From contig NZ_CP107958.1 of assembly GCF_036075115.1 (NCBI RefSeq), positions 3,658,001-3,722,000 on the forward strand: a stretch of DNA of 64,000 bases. The letters are read 5' to 3'. Below, in pieces: positions 16,690 through 24,636 of this stretch. A model generated the notes under the pieces. It saw nothing but the letters and a program-made list of their open reading frames with translations, was not told the DNA's origin and did no database searches. This DNA comes from Streptomyces sp. NBC_00377. Its GTDB lineage: Bacteria > Actinomycetota > Actinomycetes > Streptomycetales > Streptomycetaceae. Each line of letters starts with the position of its first letter. Positions within the stretch are counted from its first letter, which is position 1. The position numbers and the translations under genes were made by a program.

Positions 16690-17337
16690 TCAGCTGCTGA
16701 CCGTGAAGTGCAGGGTGTCCTTGAGGAAGGGGATCTGGAGCCACGGGTCGGGCTGTGCCATCAGCGCCAGCAGGACGATCGCCGCGCCCAGCACGGTGTA
16801 GGTGACGATGTCGGTGAAGCGGGAGCGCACGGCCAGCATGCCGACGCCGGGCAGCAGCCAGCGCAGCACCGCGCCGAGCAGCAGCCCGACACCGATCAGG
16901 ATCGAGCCGATCCGGAACACGTCGAGCGCGGTCACCAGCAGCCCGAGCGCGACGATGCCCAGGACGACGATGATCGGCCACTGCCGGGCGGCCAGCGCGT
17001 CACCGGGGGCGGCCCTGCCGCCGCCCTCGGGGCGCGCGGTGTCCCGGGTGAACAGCGGGAAACGGCGCGTGGCGCGGCGCGGCACCCCGTCGACGTCGGG
17101 CGCGCTGACCGGGTCCCGCACCTCGATGCCGTCGATGCCATCGGTGCTGTCGGTGCCGTCGGTGCCGTCGGTGCTGTCGGTGCCGTCGGTGCTGCCGACG
17201 CGGGCGGTGGCACGAGGGGTGTCGGCGGCACGAGGGGTGTCGTCGGCGCGGGCGGCCCCCGTGCGAGCGGTGCCGTCGACGCCGTCGACGCCGTCGTCGA
17301 GGCGTCCGGTCCTGCCGGAGGTGCTGTCAGCCGACAC
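16690..17337 (-). CDS. DUF3017 family membrane protein
   Basis: 215-aa protein. The N-terminal ~110 residues are hydrophilic and low complexity, including a run of TDG/TDS triplets encoded by a DNA minisatellite. The C-terminal half carries three hydrophobic helices (starting near residues 118, 145 and 178: PIIVVLGIVALGLLVTAL, ILIGVGLLLGAVLRWLL, TYTVLGAAIVLLALMA). It matches DUF3017, which in streptomycetes habitually follows folD. The GTG start overlaps the end of folD by 11 nt, implying translational coupling. Function unknown; the link to folate metabolism is only positional. Confidence 0.82.
   Translation of the reverse strand: MSADSTSGRTGRLDDGVDGVDGTARTGAARADDTPRAADTPRATARVGSTDGTDSTDGTDGTDSTDGIDGIEVRDPVSAPDVDGVPRRATRRFPLFTRDTARPEGGGRAAPGDALAARQWPIIVVLGIVALGLLVTALDVFRIGSILIGVGLLLGAVLRWLLPGVGMLAVRSRFTDIVTYTVLGAAIVLLALMAQPDPWLQIPFLKDTLHFTVSS
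17128..17196. repeat. Minisatellite within the DUF3017 gene
   Basis: About seven copies of a 9-nt unit GTCGGTGCC or GTCGGTGCT in tandem. Read on the minus strand it encodes alternating Thr-Asp-Gly and Ser-Thr-Asp-Gly triplets. The array stays in frame because the unit is a multiple of three. Confidence 0.8.
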
Positions 17338-18181
17338 TGCGCTCAGCCGCCTCCACCACGTTGACGAGCAGCTGGGCGCGGGTCATCGGACCCACTCCGC
17401 CGGGGTTCGGGGAGATCCAGCCGGCCACCTCGTGGACGTCCGGGTGCACGTCGCCCACGATCTTCCCCTCGGCGTTGCGGGAGACGCCGACATCCAGGAC
17501 GGCCGCGCCCGGCTTGACGTCCTCGGCCCGGATCAGGTGGGCGGAACCGGCGGCGGCGACGATGACGTCGGCCCGCTTCAGGTGCGCCGAGAGATCCCGG
17601 GTGCCGGTGTGGCACTGGGTCACCGTCGCGTTCTCGCTGCGCCGGGTCAGCAGCAGCGGCATCGAGCGGCCGATGGTGACCCCGCGGCCGACGACCACGA
17701 CCTCGGCGCCCCTGATCTCGACGCCGTGGCGACGCAGCAGCGTGAGCACGCCGTTGGGGGTGCAGGGCAGCGGGGCGGGCTCGTTGAGGACCAGCCGGCC
17801 GAGGTTCATCGGGTGCAGACCGTCGGCGTCCTTGGCCGGGTCCATCAGCTCCAGGATCCGGTTCTCGTCGATGCCCTTGGGCAGCGGGAGCTGGACGATG
17901 TAGCCCGTGCAGGCCGGGTCGTCGTTCAGCTCGCGGACGACCGCCTCGATCTCCTCCTGCGTGGCCGTGGCGGGCAGCTCGCGCTGGATGGAGGCGATAC
18001 CCACCTCGGCGCAGTCGCGGTGCTTGCCGGCGACGTACTTCTGGCTGCCGGGGTCGGTGCCGACGAGGATCGTGCCGAGTCCGGGTGTCACGCCCCTCTC
18101 CCTCAGCGCCGCCACCCGGGCGGTCAGATCGGACTTGATCGCGGCTGCGGTGGCCTTGCCATCGAGAATCTGGGCGGTCAT
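17327..18181 (-). CDS. folD: Bifunctional methylenetetrahydrofolate dehydrogenase/cyclohydrolase
   Basis: 284-aa FolD, which interconverts 5,10-methylene-THF and 10-formyl-THF with NADP and supplies formyl groups to purine synthesis (purN and purH lie nearby). The catalytic lysine is in KYVAGKHRDC, the substrate block PLPKGIDENRIL is at about residue 100, and the NADP-binding GRGVTIGRSMPLLL at about 165. The C-terminal NPGGVGPMTRAQLL signature is present. The ATG at 18181 gives the usual family length; the frame is open further upstream but without homology. It shares an operon with the overlapping DUF3017 gene. Confidence 0.97.
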   Translation of the reverse strand: MTAQILDGKATAAAIKSDLTARVAALRERGVTPGLGTILVGTDPGSQKYVAGKHRDCAEVGIASIQRELPATATQEEIEAVVRELNDDPACTGYIVQLPLPKGIDENRILELMDPAKDADGLHPMNLGRLVLNEPAPLPCTPNGVLTLLRRHGVEIRGAEVVVVGRGVTIGRSMPLLLTRRSENATVTQCHTGTRDLSAHLKRADVIVAAAGSAHLIRAEDVKPGAAVLDVGVSRNAEGKIVGDVHPDVHEVAGWISPNPGGVGPMTRAQLLVNVVEAAERSVG

Positions 18182-18472
18182 GGACCCATCCTCCCGGATG
18201 ACGGCCCCCCGGTTCCAATCCGGATGAAGCCGGGCAGCGGTGGAGGCGGCTCCCGCGCCCCGCCCCGACACTTCCGGCCGGTGCTGTTCAGGCCATGATC
18301 GGCAAGGTTGCACTTGCACAAAGCCTGCGGAAAGCGGCTGGACAGGAGCACACCTGGCCAAGAACATAGTCATCCGCAGTACGCGGTCGGTGTTGGGGGG
18401 CAAACCGCTTATTTACAGACGTTCCTCCGCGCGCTCCGCTCGTCCCCGCTTGTGCAACGGAGGAGATCCACC
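18182..18472. promoter_or_regulatory. Divergent promoter region of folD and the RDD gene
   Basis: 291 nt between divergent starts. AT-richer stretches near 18295-18325 and 18360-18420 are the likely promoter positions. No confident -35/-10 pair, riboswitch or inverted repeat was recognised. A strong Shine-Dalgarno sequence GGAGGAGA precedes the RDD start. Confidence 0.35.
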
Positions 18473-19087
18473 ATGAGTTTCGGCCCGCCCAACGACCCCT
18501 ACGGCCAGCCGCAGCACCCCCAGCAGGGCCAGCCCGGTTACGGCTACCCGCAGCAGGGTCAGCCCGGTTACGGTCAGCAGGCTCCGCAGGGCGTCCCCCC
18601 GCAGGGGTACGGCCAGCCGCAGCACCCGGGGTACCCGCAGCAGCCCGGCTATCCCCAGCAGGGTTACGGCTACCCGCAGCAGCCCGGCTACGGCGGGCAG
18701 CCGCCTTACGCGAACTGGGGCCAGCGGTTCCTGGGCACCCTGGTCGACATGCTGGTGTTCGCGGTCCCCTACGCCCTCGTCATCATCGGCAAGGACACCC
18801 CGGTGCTGATGCTGGTGGGCGCCCTCGTCCTGATCGGCCTCGCCATCTGGCAGCTCATCCAGGAGGGCCGCACCGGCCAGACGGTCGGCAAGAAGGCGCT
18901 GGGCATCCGCCTGGTGCGGGAGAGCGACGGGCAGCCGCTCGGCGTCGGCATGGCGTTCGTCCGCCGCCTCGCCCACTTCCTGGACAGCCTGGCGTGCTAC
19001 CTGGGCTGGCTGTGGCCGGCGTGGGACGCCAAGAAGCAGACGTTCGCCGACAAGGTGTGCAGCTCGATCGTGATCCGCACGAACTGA
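18473..19087 (+). CDS. RDD family membrane protein with PQ/GY-rich N-terminal tail
   Basis: 204-aa protein. Residues 1-80 are a repetitive tail of QPGYGYPQQ and related units, as often seen on streptomycete membrane proteins. Residues about 85-200 are an RDD domain: ANWGQRFLGTLVDMLVFAVPYALVI, a second hydrophobic segment, then GQTVGKKALGIRLVR and a helix near residues 165-185. Function of RDD proteins is mostly unknown; some are Na+/H+ antiporters. Start chosen at 18473 because of GGAGGAGA 7 nt upstream; an earlier in-frame start exists but lacks support. Confidence 0.85.
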   Translation: MSFGPPNDPYGQPQHPQQGQPGYGYPQQGQPGYGQQAPQGVPPQGYGQPQHPGYPQQPGYPQQGYGYPQQPGYGGQPPYANWGQRFLGTLVDMLVFAVPYALVIIGKDTPVLMLVGALVLIGLAIWQLIQEGRTGQTVGKKALGIRLVRESDGQPLGVGMAFVRRLAHFLDSLACYLGWLWPAWDAKKQTFADKVCSSIVIRTN

Positions 19088-19150
19088 ACGGCGTGACCCG
19101 CACGCTGCGCGGCGTGCCCCGCGCGCGACGAGCGGCGGGCGAACGGACGA

Positions 19151-19184
19151 CGGCCCCGGCCCCCTGCTTCAGGGGACCGGGGCC
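19151..19184. terminator. Bidirectional hairpin terminator
   Basis: GGCCCCGG plus CCCCTG pairs with CAGGGG plus CCGGGGCC around a short loop, between the convergent RDD gene and purH. Confidence 0.8.
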
Positions 19185-19210
19185 GCTTCACCGTCCGTCC
19201 GGCCGGGCGG

Positions 19211-20794
19211 TCAGTGGAAGAAGTGGCGCGTACCCGTGAAGTACATCGTCACGCCCGCCTTCTTCGCGGCCTCGACGACCAGCTCGTCACGGACCGAACC
19301 ACCGGGCTGCACCACGGCCTTGACGCCCGCCTCGACCAGGACCTCCAGCCCGTCCGGGAAGGGGAAGAAGGCGTCGGAGGCGGCGTAGGAGCCGCGCGCC
19401 CGCTCCTCACCGGCCCGCTCGACGGCCAGCTTCGCCGAGTCGACCCGGTTGACCTGCCCCATGCCCACGCCGACCGACGCACCGCCCTTCGCGAGCAGGA
19501 TGGCGTTGGACTTGACGGCCCGGCAGGCCCGCCAGGCGAAGGCCAGCTCGGCCAGTTCGGCCGCGTCGAGCGCCTCGCCGGTCGCCAGGGTCCAGTTGGC
19601 CGGGTCGTCGCCGTCGGCCTGAAGCCGGTCGGTGACCTGGAGCAGCGCGCCGCCGCCGACGGGCTTGAGCTCGACGGCACCCGAGGGACCCTGCGGAGCC
19701 TTCAGCACCCGGATGTTCTTCTTCTTGGTGAGGGCCTCGAGGGCCCCCTCCTCGTAGCCGGGCGCGACGATGACCTCGGTGAAGATCTCGGCGACCTGCT
19801 CCGCCATCTCCCTGCTGACCGGCCGGTTCACGGCGATCACACCGCCGAACGCCGACAGCGGGTCACAGGCGTGCGCCCTGCGGTGCGCCTCGGCGACGTC
19901 CGCGCCGACGGCGATCCCGCACGGGTTGGCGTGCTTGATGATCGCGACAGCCGGCTCGGCGTGGTCGTACGCGGCACGGTGCGCGGCGTCCGTGTCCGTG
20001 TAGTTGTTGTACGACATCTCCTTGCCGTGCAGCTGCTCGGCCTCGGCGAGACCGCCACCGCTGCCGTCGACGTACAGCGCGGCGGGCTGGTGCGGGTTCT
20101 CGCCGTAGCGCAGGGTGCTCTTGCGCTCCCAGGTGCCGCCGAGGAAGTCGGGGAACCGCGACTCGTCCACGGGCGCGTAGGAGGAGGCGAACCAGGAGGC
20201 CACGGCCACGTCGTAGGCGGCGGTGTGCTGGAAGGCCTCGGCGGCGAGCCGCTTGCGGGCGGCGAGGTCGAAGCCGCCGGACTGCACGGCCGAGAGGACG
20301 TCGCCGTAGCGCGCCGGGCTGGTGACCACGGCGACCGACGGGTGGTTCTTGGCGGCGGCGCGCACCATGGACGGCCCGCCGATGTCGATCTGCTCGACGC
20401 ACTCGTCCTCGGAGGCGCCCGAGGCGACGGTCTCCCGGAAGGGGTAGAGGTTGACGACGACGAGGTCGAACGGCGCGACGCCCAGCTCGTCCAGCTGCTG
20501 CCGGTGGCTCTCGAGCCGCAGGTCGGCGAGGATGCCGGCGTGCACCTTGGGGTGCAGGGTCTTCACCCGGCCGTCCAGGCACTCCGGGAAGCCCGTGAGC
20601 TCCTCCACCTTGGTGACGGGGACGCCGGCGGCGGCGATACGGGAGGCGGTGGACCCGGTGGAGACGAGCTCGACGCCGCTCTCGTGCAGCCCGCGCGCGA
20701 GCTCCTCCAGACCGGTCTTGTCGTAGACGCTGACGAGCGCGCGACGGATGCCCCGCTTGCCGCTCTCTGCCGTGACAGTGCTGTCGGCGGTCAC
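19211..20794 (-). CDS. purH: Bifunctional AICAR formyltransferase/IMP cyclohydrolase
   Basis: 527-aa PurH, catalysing the last two steps of IMP synthesis. The N-terminal ~200 residues are the MGS-like IMP cyclohydrolase domain (RRALVSVYDKTGLEELARGL, FDLVVVNLYPFRETV). The rest is the AICAR transformylase, with the KH pair in IIKHANPCGIAVG and the C-terminal AVVQPGGSVRDELVVEAA. The GTG start overlaps the purN stop by 4 nt (GTGA), so the two genes are translationally coupled and both use 10-formyl-THF made by FolD. Confidence 0.97.
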   Translation of the reverse strand: MTADSTVTAESGKRGIRRALVSVYDKTGLEELARGLHESGVELVSTGSTASRIAAAGVPVTKVEELTGFPECLDGRVKTLHPKVHAGILADLRLESHRQQLDELGVAPFDLVVVNLYPFRETVASGASEDECVEQIDIGGPSMVRAAAKNHPSVAVVTSPARYGDVLSAVQSGGFDLAARKRLAAEAFQHTAAYDVAVASWFASSYAPVDESRFPDFLGGTWERKSTLRYGENPHQPAALYVDGSGGGLAEAEQLHGKEMSYNNYTDTDAAHRAAYDHAEPAVAIIKHANPCGIAVGADVAEAHRRAHACDPLSAFGGVIAVNRPVSREMAEQVAEIFTEVIVAPGYEEGALEALTKKKNIRVLKAPQGPSGAVELKPVGGGALLQVTDRLQADGDDPANWTLATGEALDAAELAELAFAWRACRAVKSNAILLAKGGASVGVGMGQVNRVDSAKLAVERAGEERARGSYAASDAFFPFPDGLEVLVEAGVKAVVQPGGSVRDELVVEAAKKAGVTMYFTGTRHFFH

Positions 20795-21420
20795 TGGATA
20801 ACTACCTTTCGTCCCTCAATGCGATAGCCGTTGCGGGCGAGCCGCCCCACGACCTCGACGAGCAGCCTTCGCTCGACTTCCTTGATGCGCTCGTGCAGAG
20901 CGCTCTCGTCGTCCTCGTCCCGGACCTCGACCACGCCCTGGGCGATGATCGGTCCGGTGTCGACGCCGTCGTCGACGAAGTGGACGGTGCAGCCGGTGAC
21001 CCGGGCGCCGTACGCGAGCGCGTCCCGCACACCGTGGGCCCCGGGAAAGCTGGGCAGCAGGGCCGGGTGCGTGTTGACGAACCGCCCCCCGAACCGTGCC
21101 AGGAATTCCTTCCCCACGATCTTCATGAACCCGGCGGAGACGACGAGGTCCGGCTCGTGCGCGGCCACCGCCTCGGCGAGCGCGGCGTCCCACTCCTTGC
21201 GGCTTCCGAAGTCCTTGACCTTCGCCACGAAGGTGGGGATCCCGGCACGCTCGGCACGGGCGAGCCCCTCGACACCCTCACGGTCGGCTCCGACGGCCAC
21301 GATCTCGGCGCCGTAGGTGTCGACGCCGGTGGTCGCGATGGCGTCGAGGAGAGCCTGGAGGTTCGTACCGGATCCGGAGACCAGCACGACGAGGCGCTTG
21401 GCCACGGGCTTGGCGGCCAC
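20791..21420 (-). CDS. purN: Phosphoribosylglycinamide formyltransferase
   Basis: 209-aa PurN (GAR transformylase), third step of purine synthesis, 10-formyl-THF dependent. It has VLVSGSGTNLQALLDAI at the N-terminus, the catalytic His in NTHPALLPSFPGAHG and the Asp in FVDDGVDTGPIIAQG. The GTG at 21420 gives the normal family length and is preceded by GAGAAAGGG; the open frame upstream is not conserved-looking. First gene of the purN-purH operon, with a 14-bp perfect palindrome about 46 bp upstream. Confidence 0.96.
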   Translation of the reverse strand: MAAKPVAKRLVVLVSGSGTNLQALLDAIATTGVDTYGAEIVAVGADREGVEGLARAERAGIPTFVAKVKDFGSRKEWDAALAEAVAAHEPDLVVSAGFMKIVGKEFLARFGGRFVNTHPALLPSFPGAHGVRDALAYGARVTGCTVHFVDDGVDTGPIIAQGVVEVRDEDDESALHERIKEVERRLLVEVVGRLARNGYRIEGRKVVIQ

Positions 21421-21465
21421 GGTGGGGCCCTTTCTCGGGGGGAGCGTCTGTCCGGCCGGTTTATA

Positions 21466-21479
21466 CATTCGTACGAATG
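21466..21479. promoter_or_regulatory. 14-bp perfect palindrome upstream of purN
   Basis: CATTCGTACGAATG, 46-59 bp upstream of the purN start and directly next to TATAAA on the purN-coding strand, so it probably overlaps the promoter. Candidate operator for a dimeric regulator of purine synthesis; the regulator is unknown. Confidence 0.5.
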
Positions 21480-21802
21480 CTTCGCGCCCCGGGATACGGG
21501 GAAGTCTACGAAGCGGCCGACCGTCAGCAACGATACCGGCACACCGGGCGGCCCCCGTGGGACGGGGGCGTGGCCGGAAGGTAGCGTCAGGGGCGAGCGG
21601 GCTCGGGAACGCGGTGGTGGTGCGGTGCGTTCTGCAAGTGACGGCCCGGCGAGGCAGTACCAGCTCCGTACCGGCCGGCACCGGCCGAAGCCGTGATCAC
21701 CGCCAGGATCACAGCCTCGGTCAGCACGTCGGCCACCACCTCGATCACCGTCGTAGCACCGTCCTGACCACCGCCTGATCACTAGGGGAAGACGCTCACT
21801 TG
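21480..21802. other. purN upstream region and leader of the 21.8-kb membrane protein gene
   Basis: No supported ORF. The 3' half (about 21690-21785) contains several degenerate GATCACC/GGATCAC elements. GGGGAAG about 15 nt before the ATG at 21803 could be the ribosome binding site of the next gene. Confidence 0.35.
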
Positions 21803-22561
21803 ATGCCGGACCGCAGTCTGCGACTCCTCACGCTCCCCCCGCAGTCACCGCAGGGAGGGGAGCGCGGCGCCGTGCTGCTGCGAGAGCGCCCGCCCTCTCC
21901 GCCCGACGCTCCCTCGGGCGACAGCACGCCCCCCGAGGACGACAATCCCTTCGCTCCTCCGCCCGAGGGCTCCCCGGACCGCCCGTGGCAGCCCCGCCGC
22001 CCGGCGGACGGCGACCCCGAGGGCGGGCGCACCCCGTGGGGCGGTCAGTGGAGCGACCAGCAGCCCGGCCGCTCCCCCGGCGGTTTCGGCGAGCGTCCCG
22101 GCGGCAACCCCGAGGGCGGCGGCGGCCCCGGCACGGACCCCGCCAAGCGCTGGGACCCCACGGACCCCGCCCAGCGCCGCGCGCGCTACGCCCTGCTCTG
22201 CGGCATGTGGGCCTTCTTCTTCGCCCTCTTCGGCTGGCCTTACGTGGCGCTGCTGCTCGGCGCGCTGGCCCTGAACTGGGGAATCGGCGCCCTGCGCGCC
22301 AAGCCCCGCACTCCCGACCCGGACGCGCCGCCCGCCCCGCCCACGCAGGAGACCACCGGCCGCCCCCAGCGGACCGCCGCCGTCACCGGTCTGGTCACCG
22401 CGTCCCTCGCGCTGGCCCTGGTCGCCGCGAGCTTCACCGCGCAGCTGGTCTACCGCGACTACTACACCTGCACGAACGACGCCCTCACCAACGAGGCGAA
22501 GCAGTCCTGCGGCGACCTGCTGCCGAAGGAACTCAAGAGCATCCTGGGCGCAAACGCCTGA
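21803..22561 (+). CDS. Uncharacterised membrane protein with proline-rich N-terminus
   Basis: 252-aa protein. Residues 1-125 are Pro/Gly/Asp/Glu-rich and hydrophilic. Then come two membrane segments close together (about 135-170: LLCGMWAFFFALFGWPYVALL, then ALALNWGIG) and a third at about 197-218 (VTGLVTASLALALVAASF). The short C-terminal tail contains two cysteines (YYTCTNDALTNEAKQSCGDLL) that could pair outside the cell. I do not recognise a named domain, though the helical pattern resembles DUF4190-like proteins. ATG at 21803 is preferred to the TTG just before it. Convergent with the gene at 22666. Confidence 0.7.
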   Translation: MPDRSLRLLTLPPQSPQGGERGAVLLRERPPSPPDAPSGDSTPPEDDNPFAPPPEGSPDRPWQPRRPADGDPEGGRTPWGGQWSDQQPGRSPGGFGERPGGNPEGGGGPGTDPAKRWDPTDPAQRRARYALLCGMWAFFFALFGWPYVALLLGALALNWGIGALRAKPRTPDPDAPPAPPTQETTGRPQRTAAVTGLVTASLALALVAASFTAQLVYRDYYTCTNDALTNEAKQSCGDLLPKELKSILGANA

Positions 22562-22603
22562 GAGTCCCGGATCGGGGACGAGGCCCTTCGGGCGGAGCGA
22601 GGG

Positions 22604-22623
22604 CCGGAGGCGGCAGCCTCCGG
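22604..22623. terminator. Short hairpin terminator between convergent genes
   Basis: CCGGAGGC-ggca-GCCTCCGG, 8-bp perfect stem with a 4-nt loop, between the stops of the two convergent membrane-protein genes. Confidence 0.55.
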
Positions 22624-22665
22624 GGACGGGACGGCCTGGGGGGGCGGGCAGCATCTGGCCGGCCG

Positions 22666-24540
22666 TCACCGTCCCTCGTCGGCCCCCTTGCCCTCCTGCG
22701 GTCCCTTGCTCTCCCGCGATCCCTCGTCCTCCTGCGGCCCCTTGCTCTCCCGCGGCTCCTCGTCCTCCCCCGCTTCCCGCAACGCCGCCCAGCGGACCTC
22801 CCGAGCCGCACCCCGGTGCCACACCGGCTCGACGTGATCCGCCGGATCCATGGGGTCGACCAGCTCGGACGAGTCCAGCGCGTCGAGAGGTTCCGGCGGG
22901 TCCAGCCACGCGACCGGCTCGGCCGGCCCGGCGAACCCTGCCGGGGCCGGGGGCAGAGCAGGACCGCGGTCCACCAGCGCGTCGGTCCCGGCGTAGCCGC
23001 CGGCCCCGCGGAACCCGGCCGTCCCGGCGTGCCCCACGGCCTCGGCAGGCTCGACGTGCCGCGCCGGACCGCCGTGCCCGACGGACGAGAAGTCGTACAG
23101 CTCCGACTCCGTCAGGGGCACACCCGACTCCTCGCGCACCCCACGCCGCCCCCTCCAGGTCCTCCGGGTCCCTCCCTGTGACCCGGTGCTCCGCTTCCTG
23201 CACCGCCACCCCCGCACCGCCACTGCCACCGGCATCCCCACCCCCACGGTCCACGGGACCACCGCGCCCCCCACCTGCCACCACACCGGTCCGAACCGAG
23301 CCAGTGCGGAAACCCCCAACGGCCCACCGCTCAACCCCGCGAGCGTCCCCATCAGCACCCCGCACCCGACCCCCGCCAGCAGCACAACCCCCACGGTCCT
23401 CCCCCGGGACCAAGCGCCCCGGGCCCCGGCCGCCCCCACCGCGCCAGCCCCGCCCACCGTGCTGTTCCGGCTTCCCGGGCCACCCGCCGCCCGCGCCACG
23501 AACACGCCCAGCGTGACTCCGGCGGCCACCGGCACGACCCCCGCCGCCCAGTTCCACAGTGTTCCGCTCCCCGCCTCGGGCACCGCCGCCAGCAGCGGGA
23601 ACTGTGGCAGCAGGGGCGCCGGGTCGGAGGACAACGGCGCCACCACATGCCCGGCGCCGAGGACGAACCCCGGCCCGAGGGCGTACGCCGCCCCCCACAC
23701 GGCCGCGTTCGGCACCAGCGCCACACACAGCAACAGCACCGCGAACCGCCCCGACCACCCCTCCGTCAGTTGCAGAAACGCCTCCCGGGCCGCACCCAGG
23801 TGCCACACCGAGGACACCGCCACCAACAACACCCCGCCCCCGAAGAGCACCGCCGCACCGGCTCCCGCCGCCCGCCCGGCGACCCCGAGCCGCTCCCGCC
23901 CGTCCACCCCGGGGAACAGCCGCCGCACCCCGCCGGGCAGCAGGAGCAGCGCGCTGTCCACGGACCCGCGGGGACGGCCCTGTGCCGACCACGCCCCCGC
24001 CCCGGCGGCCAACGCCGCGACCACCGGCACGCACACCGCCGTCCACGCCCACGAGGGCCGCAGCGCACCGCCGGCGGCGTAACAGGCGGTTCCCGATCCG
24101 ACCGCGAGGTAGCCGAGCACCACACCCGCCCACGCCGCGGGGGCACTGCCGGACACCGTGCCCTCGTCGTCGTACCCCCCTTCCACCGCGTCTCGCGCCG
24201 CGCGCCACACCAGCCACACCGGCAGCCCCAGCAGCAACAGCGGTGTGACGCCGACCGGTGCCGGAACCCCGGACAGCGTGTCCACACGCACCACCTCGGC
24301 GCCGTGGGCCAACAGCCAGAGCGCGGCGGCGACATGCAGCGCGCCGCCCGGCCCGCTGTCGGGATACGGCGAGCTGATCCACAGCACCATCACGAGCACG
24401 GCGAACGAACCGAACCCGAGCCCGGCCGCGAGCGCTCCCCCCAGGAGGCCGGCGGCCAGCCCGGATGATCGGTCACGCATCCGGCTGAGCAGGGGCGACA
24501 ACGACGGTCGGCGAGCGGTCATCTGGATCACGCCCGTCAT
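22666..24540 (-). CDS. Large polytopic membrane protein, DUF6350 family
   Basis: 624-aa protein. Residues 25-430 hold about nine or ten hydrophobic helices rich in Ala, Val, Leu and Gly, starting with GLAAGLLGGALAAGLGFGSF. The C-terminal ~190 residues are hydrophilic, acidic and repetitive, with an ESKGPQE-type repeat at the very end. It matches my memory of DUF6350, an actinobacterial family near purN whose function is unknown. Start at the ATG at 24540; MTARRPSL six codons later is an alternative. Divergent from the HTH/sigma-like gene at 24637. Confidence 0.8.
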   Translation of the reverse strand: MTGVIQMTARRPSLSPLLSRMRDRSSGLAAGLLGGALAAGLGFGSFAVLVMVLWISSPYPDSGPGGALHVAAALWLLAHGAEVVRVDTLSGVPAPVGVTPLLLLGLPVWLVWRAARDAVEGGYDDEGTVSGSAPAAWAGVVLGYLAVGSGTACYAAGGALRPSWAWTAVCVPVVAALAAGAGAWSAQGRPRGSVDSALLLLPGGVRRLFPGVDGRERLGVAGRAAGAGAAVLFGGGVLLVAVSSVWHLGAAREAFLQLTEGWSGRFAVLLLCVALVPNAAVWGAAYALGPGFVLGAGHVVAPLSSDPAPLLPQFPLLAAVPEAGSGTLWNWAAGVVPVAAGVTLGVFVARAAGGPGSRNSTVGGAGAVGAAGARGAWSRGRTVGVVLLAGVGCGVLMGTLAGLSGGPLGVSALARFGPVWWQVGGAVVPWTVGVGMPVAVAVRGWRCRKRSTGSQGGTRRTWRGRRGVREESGVPLTESELYDFSSVGHGGPARHVEPAEAVGHAGTAGFRGAGGYAGTDALVDRGPALPPAPAGFAGPAEPVAWLDPPEPLDALDSSELVDPMDPADHVEPVWHRGAAREVRWAALREAGEDEEPRESKGPQEDEGSRESKGPQEGKGADEGR

Positions 24541-24636
24541 GCTCCCAACGACACGCGCTTTCCCGTCGTAACAGGCGAAGCCCCGTTGTGTCGCTCAATA
24601 TATGTTTATGTACTTTTTCGCCCGAAGGGTTCGCCG
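24541..24636. promoter_or_regulatory. AT-rich divergent promoter region
   Basis: 96 nt between divergent starts with an unusually AT-rich core (about 24594-24619, TCAATATATGTTTATGTAC and flanks), standing out from the GC-rich surroundings. Probable promoter for one or both genes; exact elements are not assigned. Confidence 0.45.
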
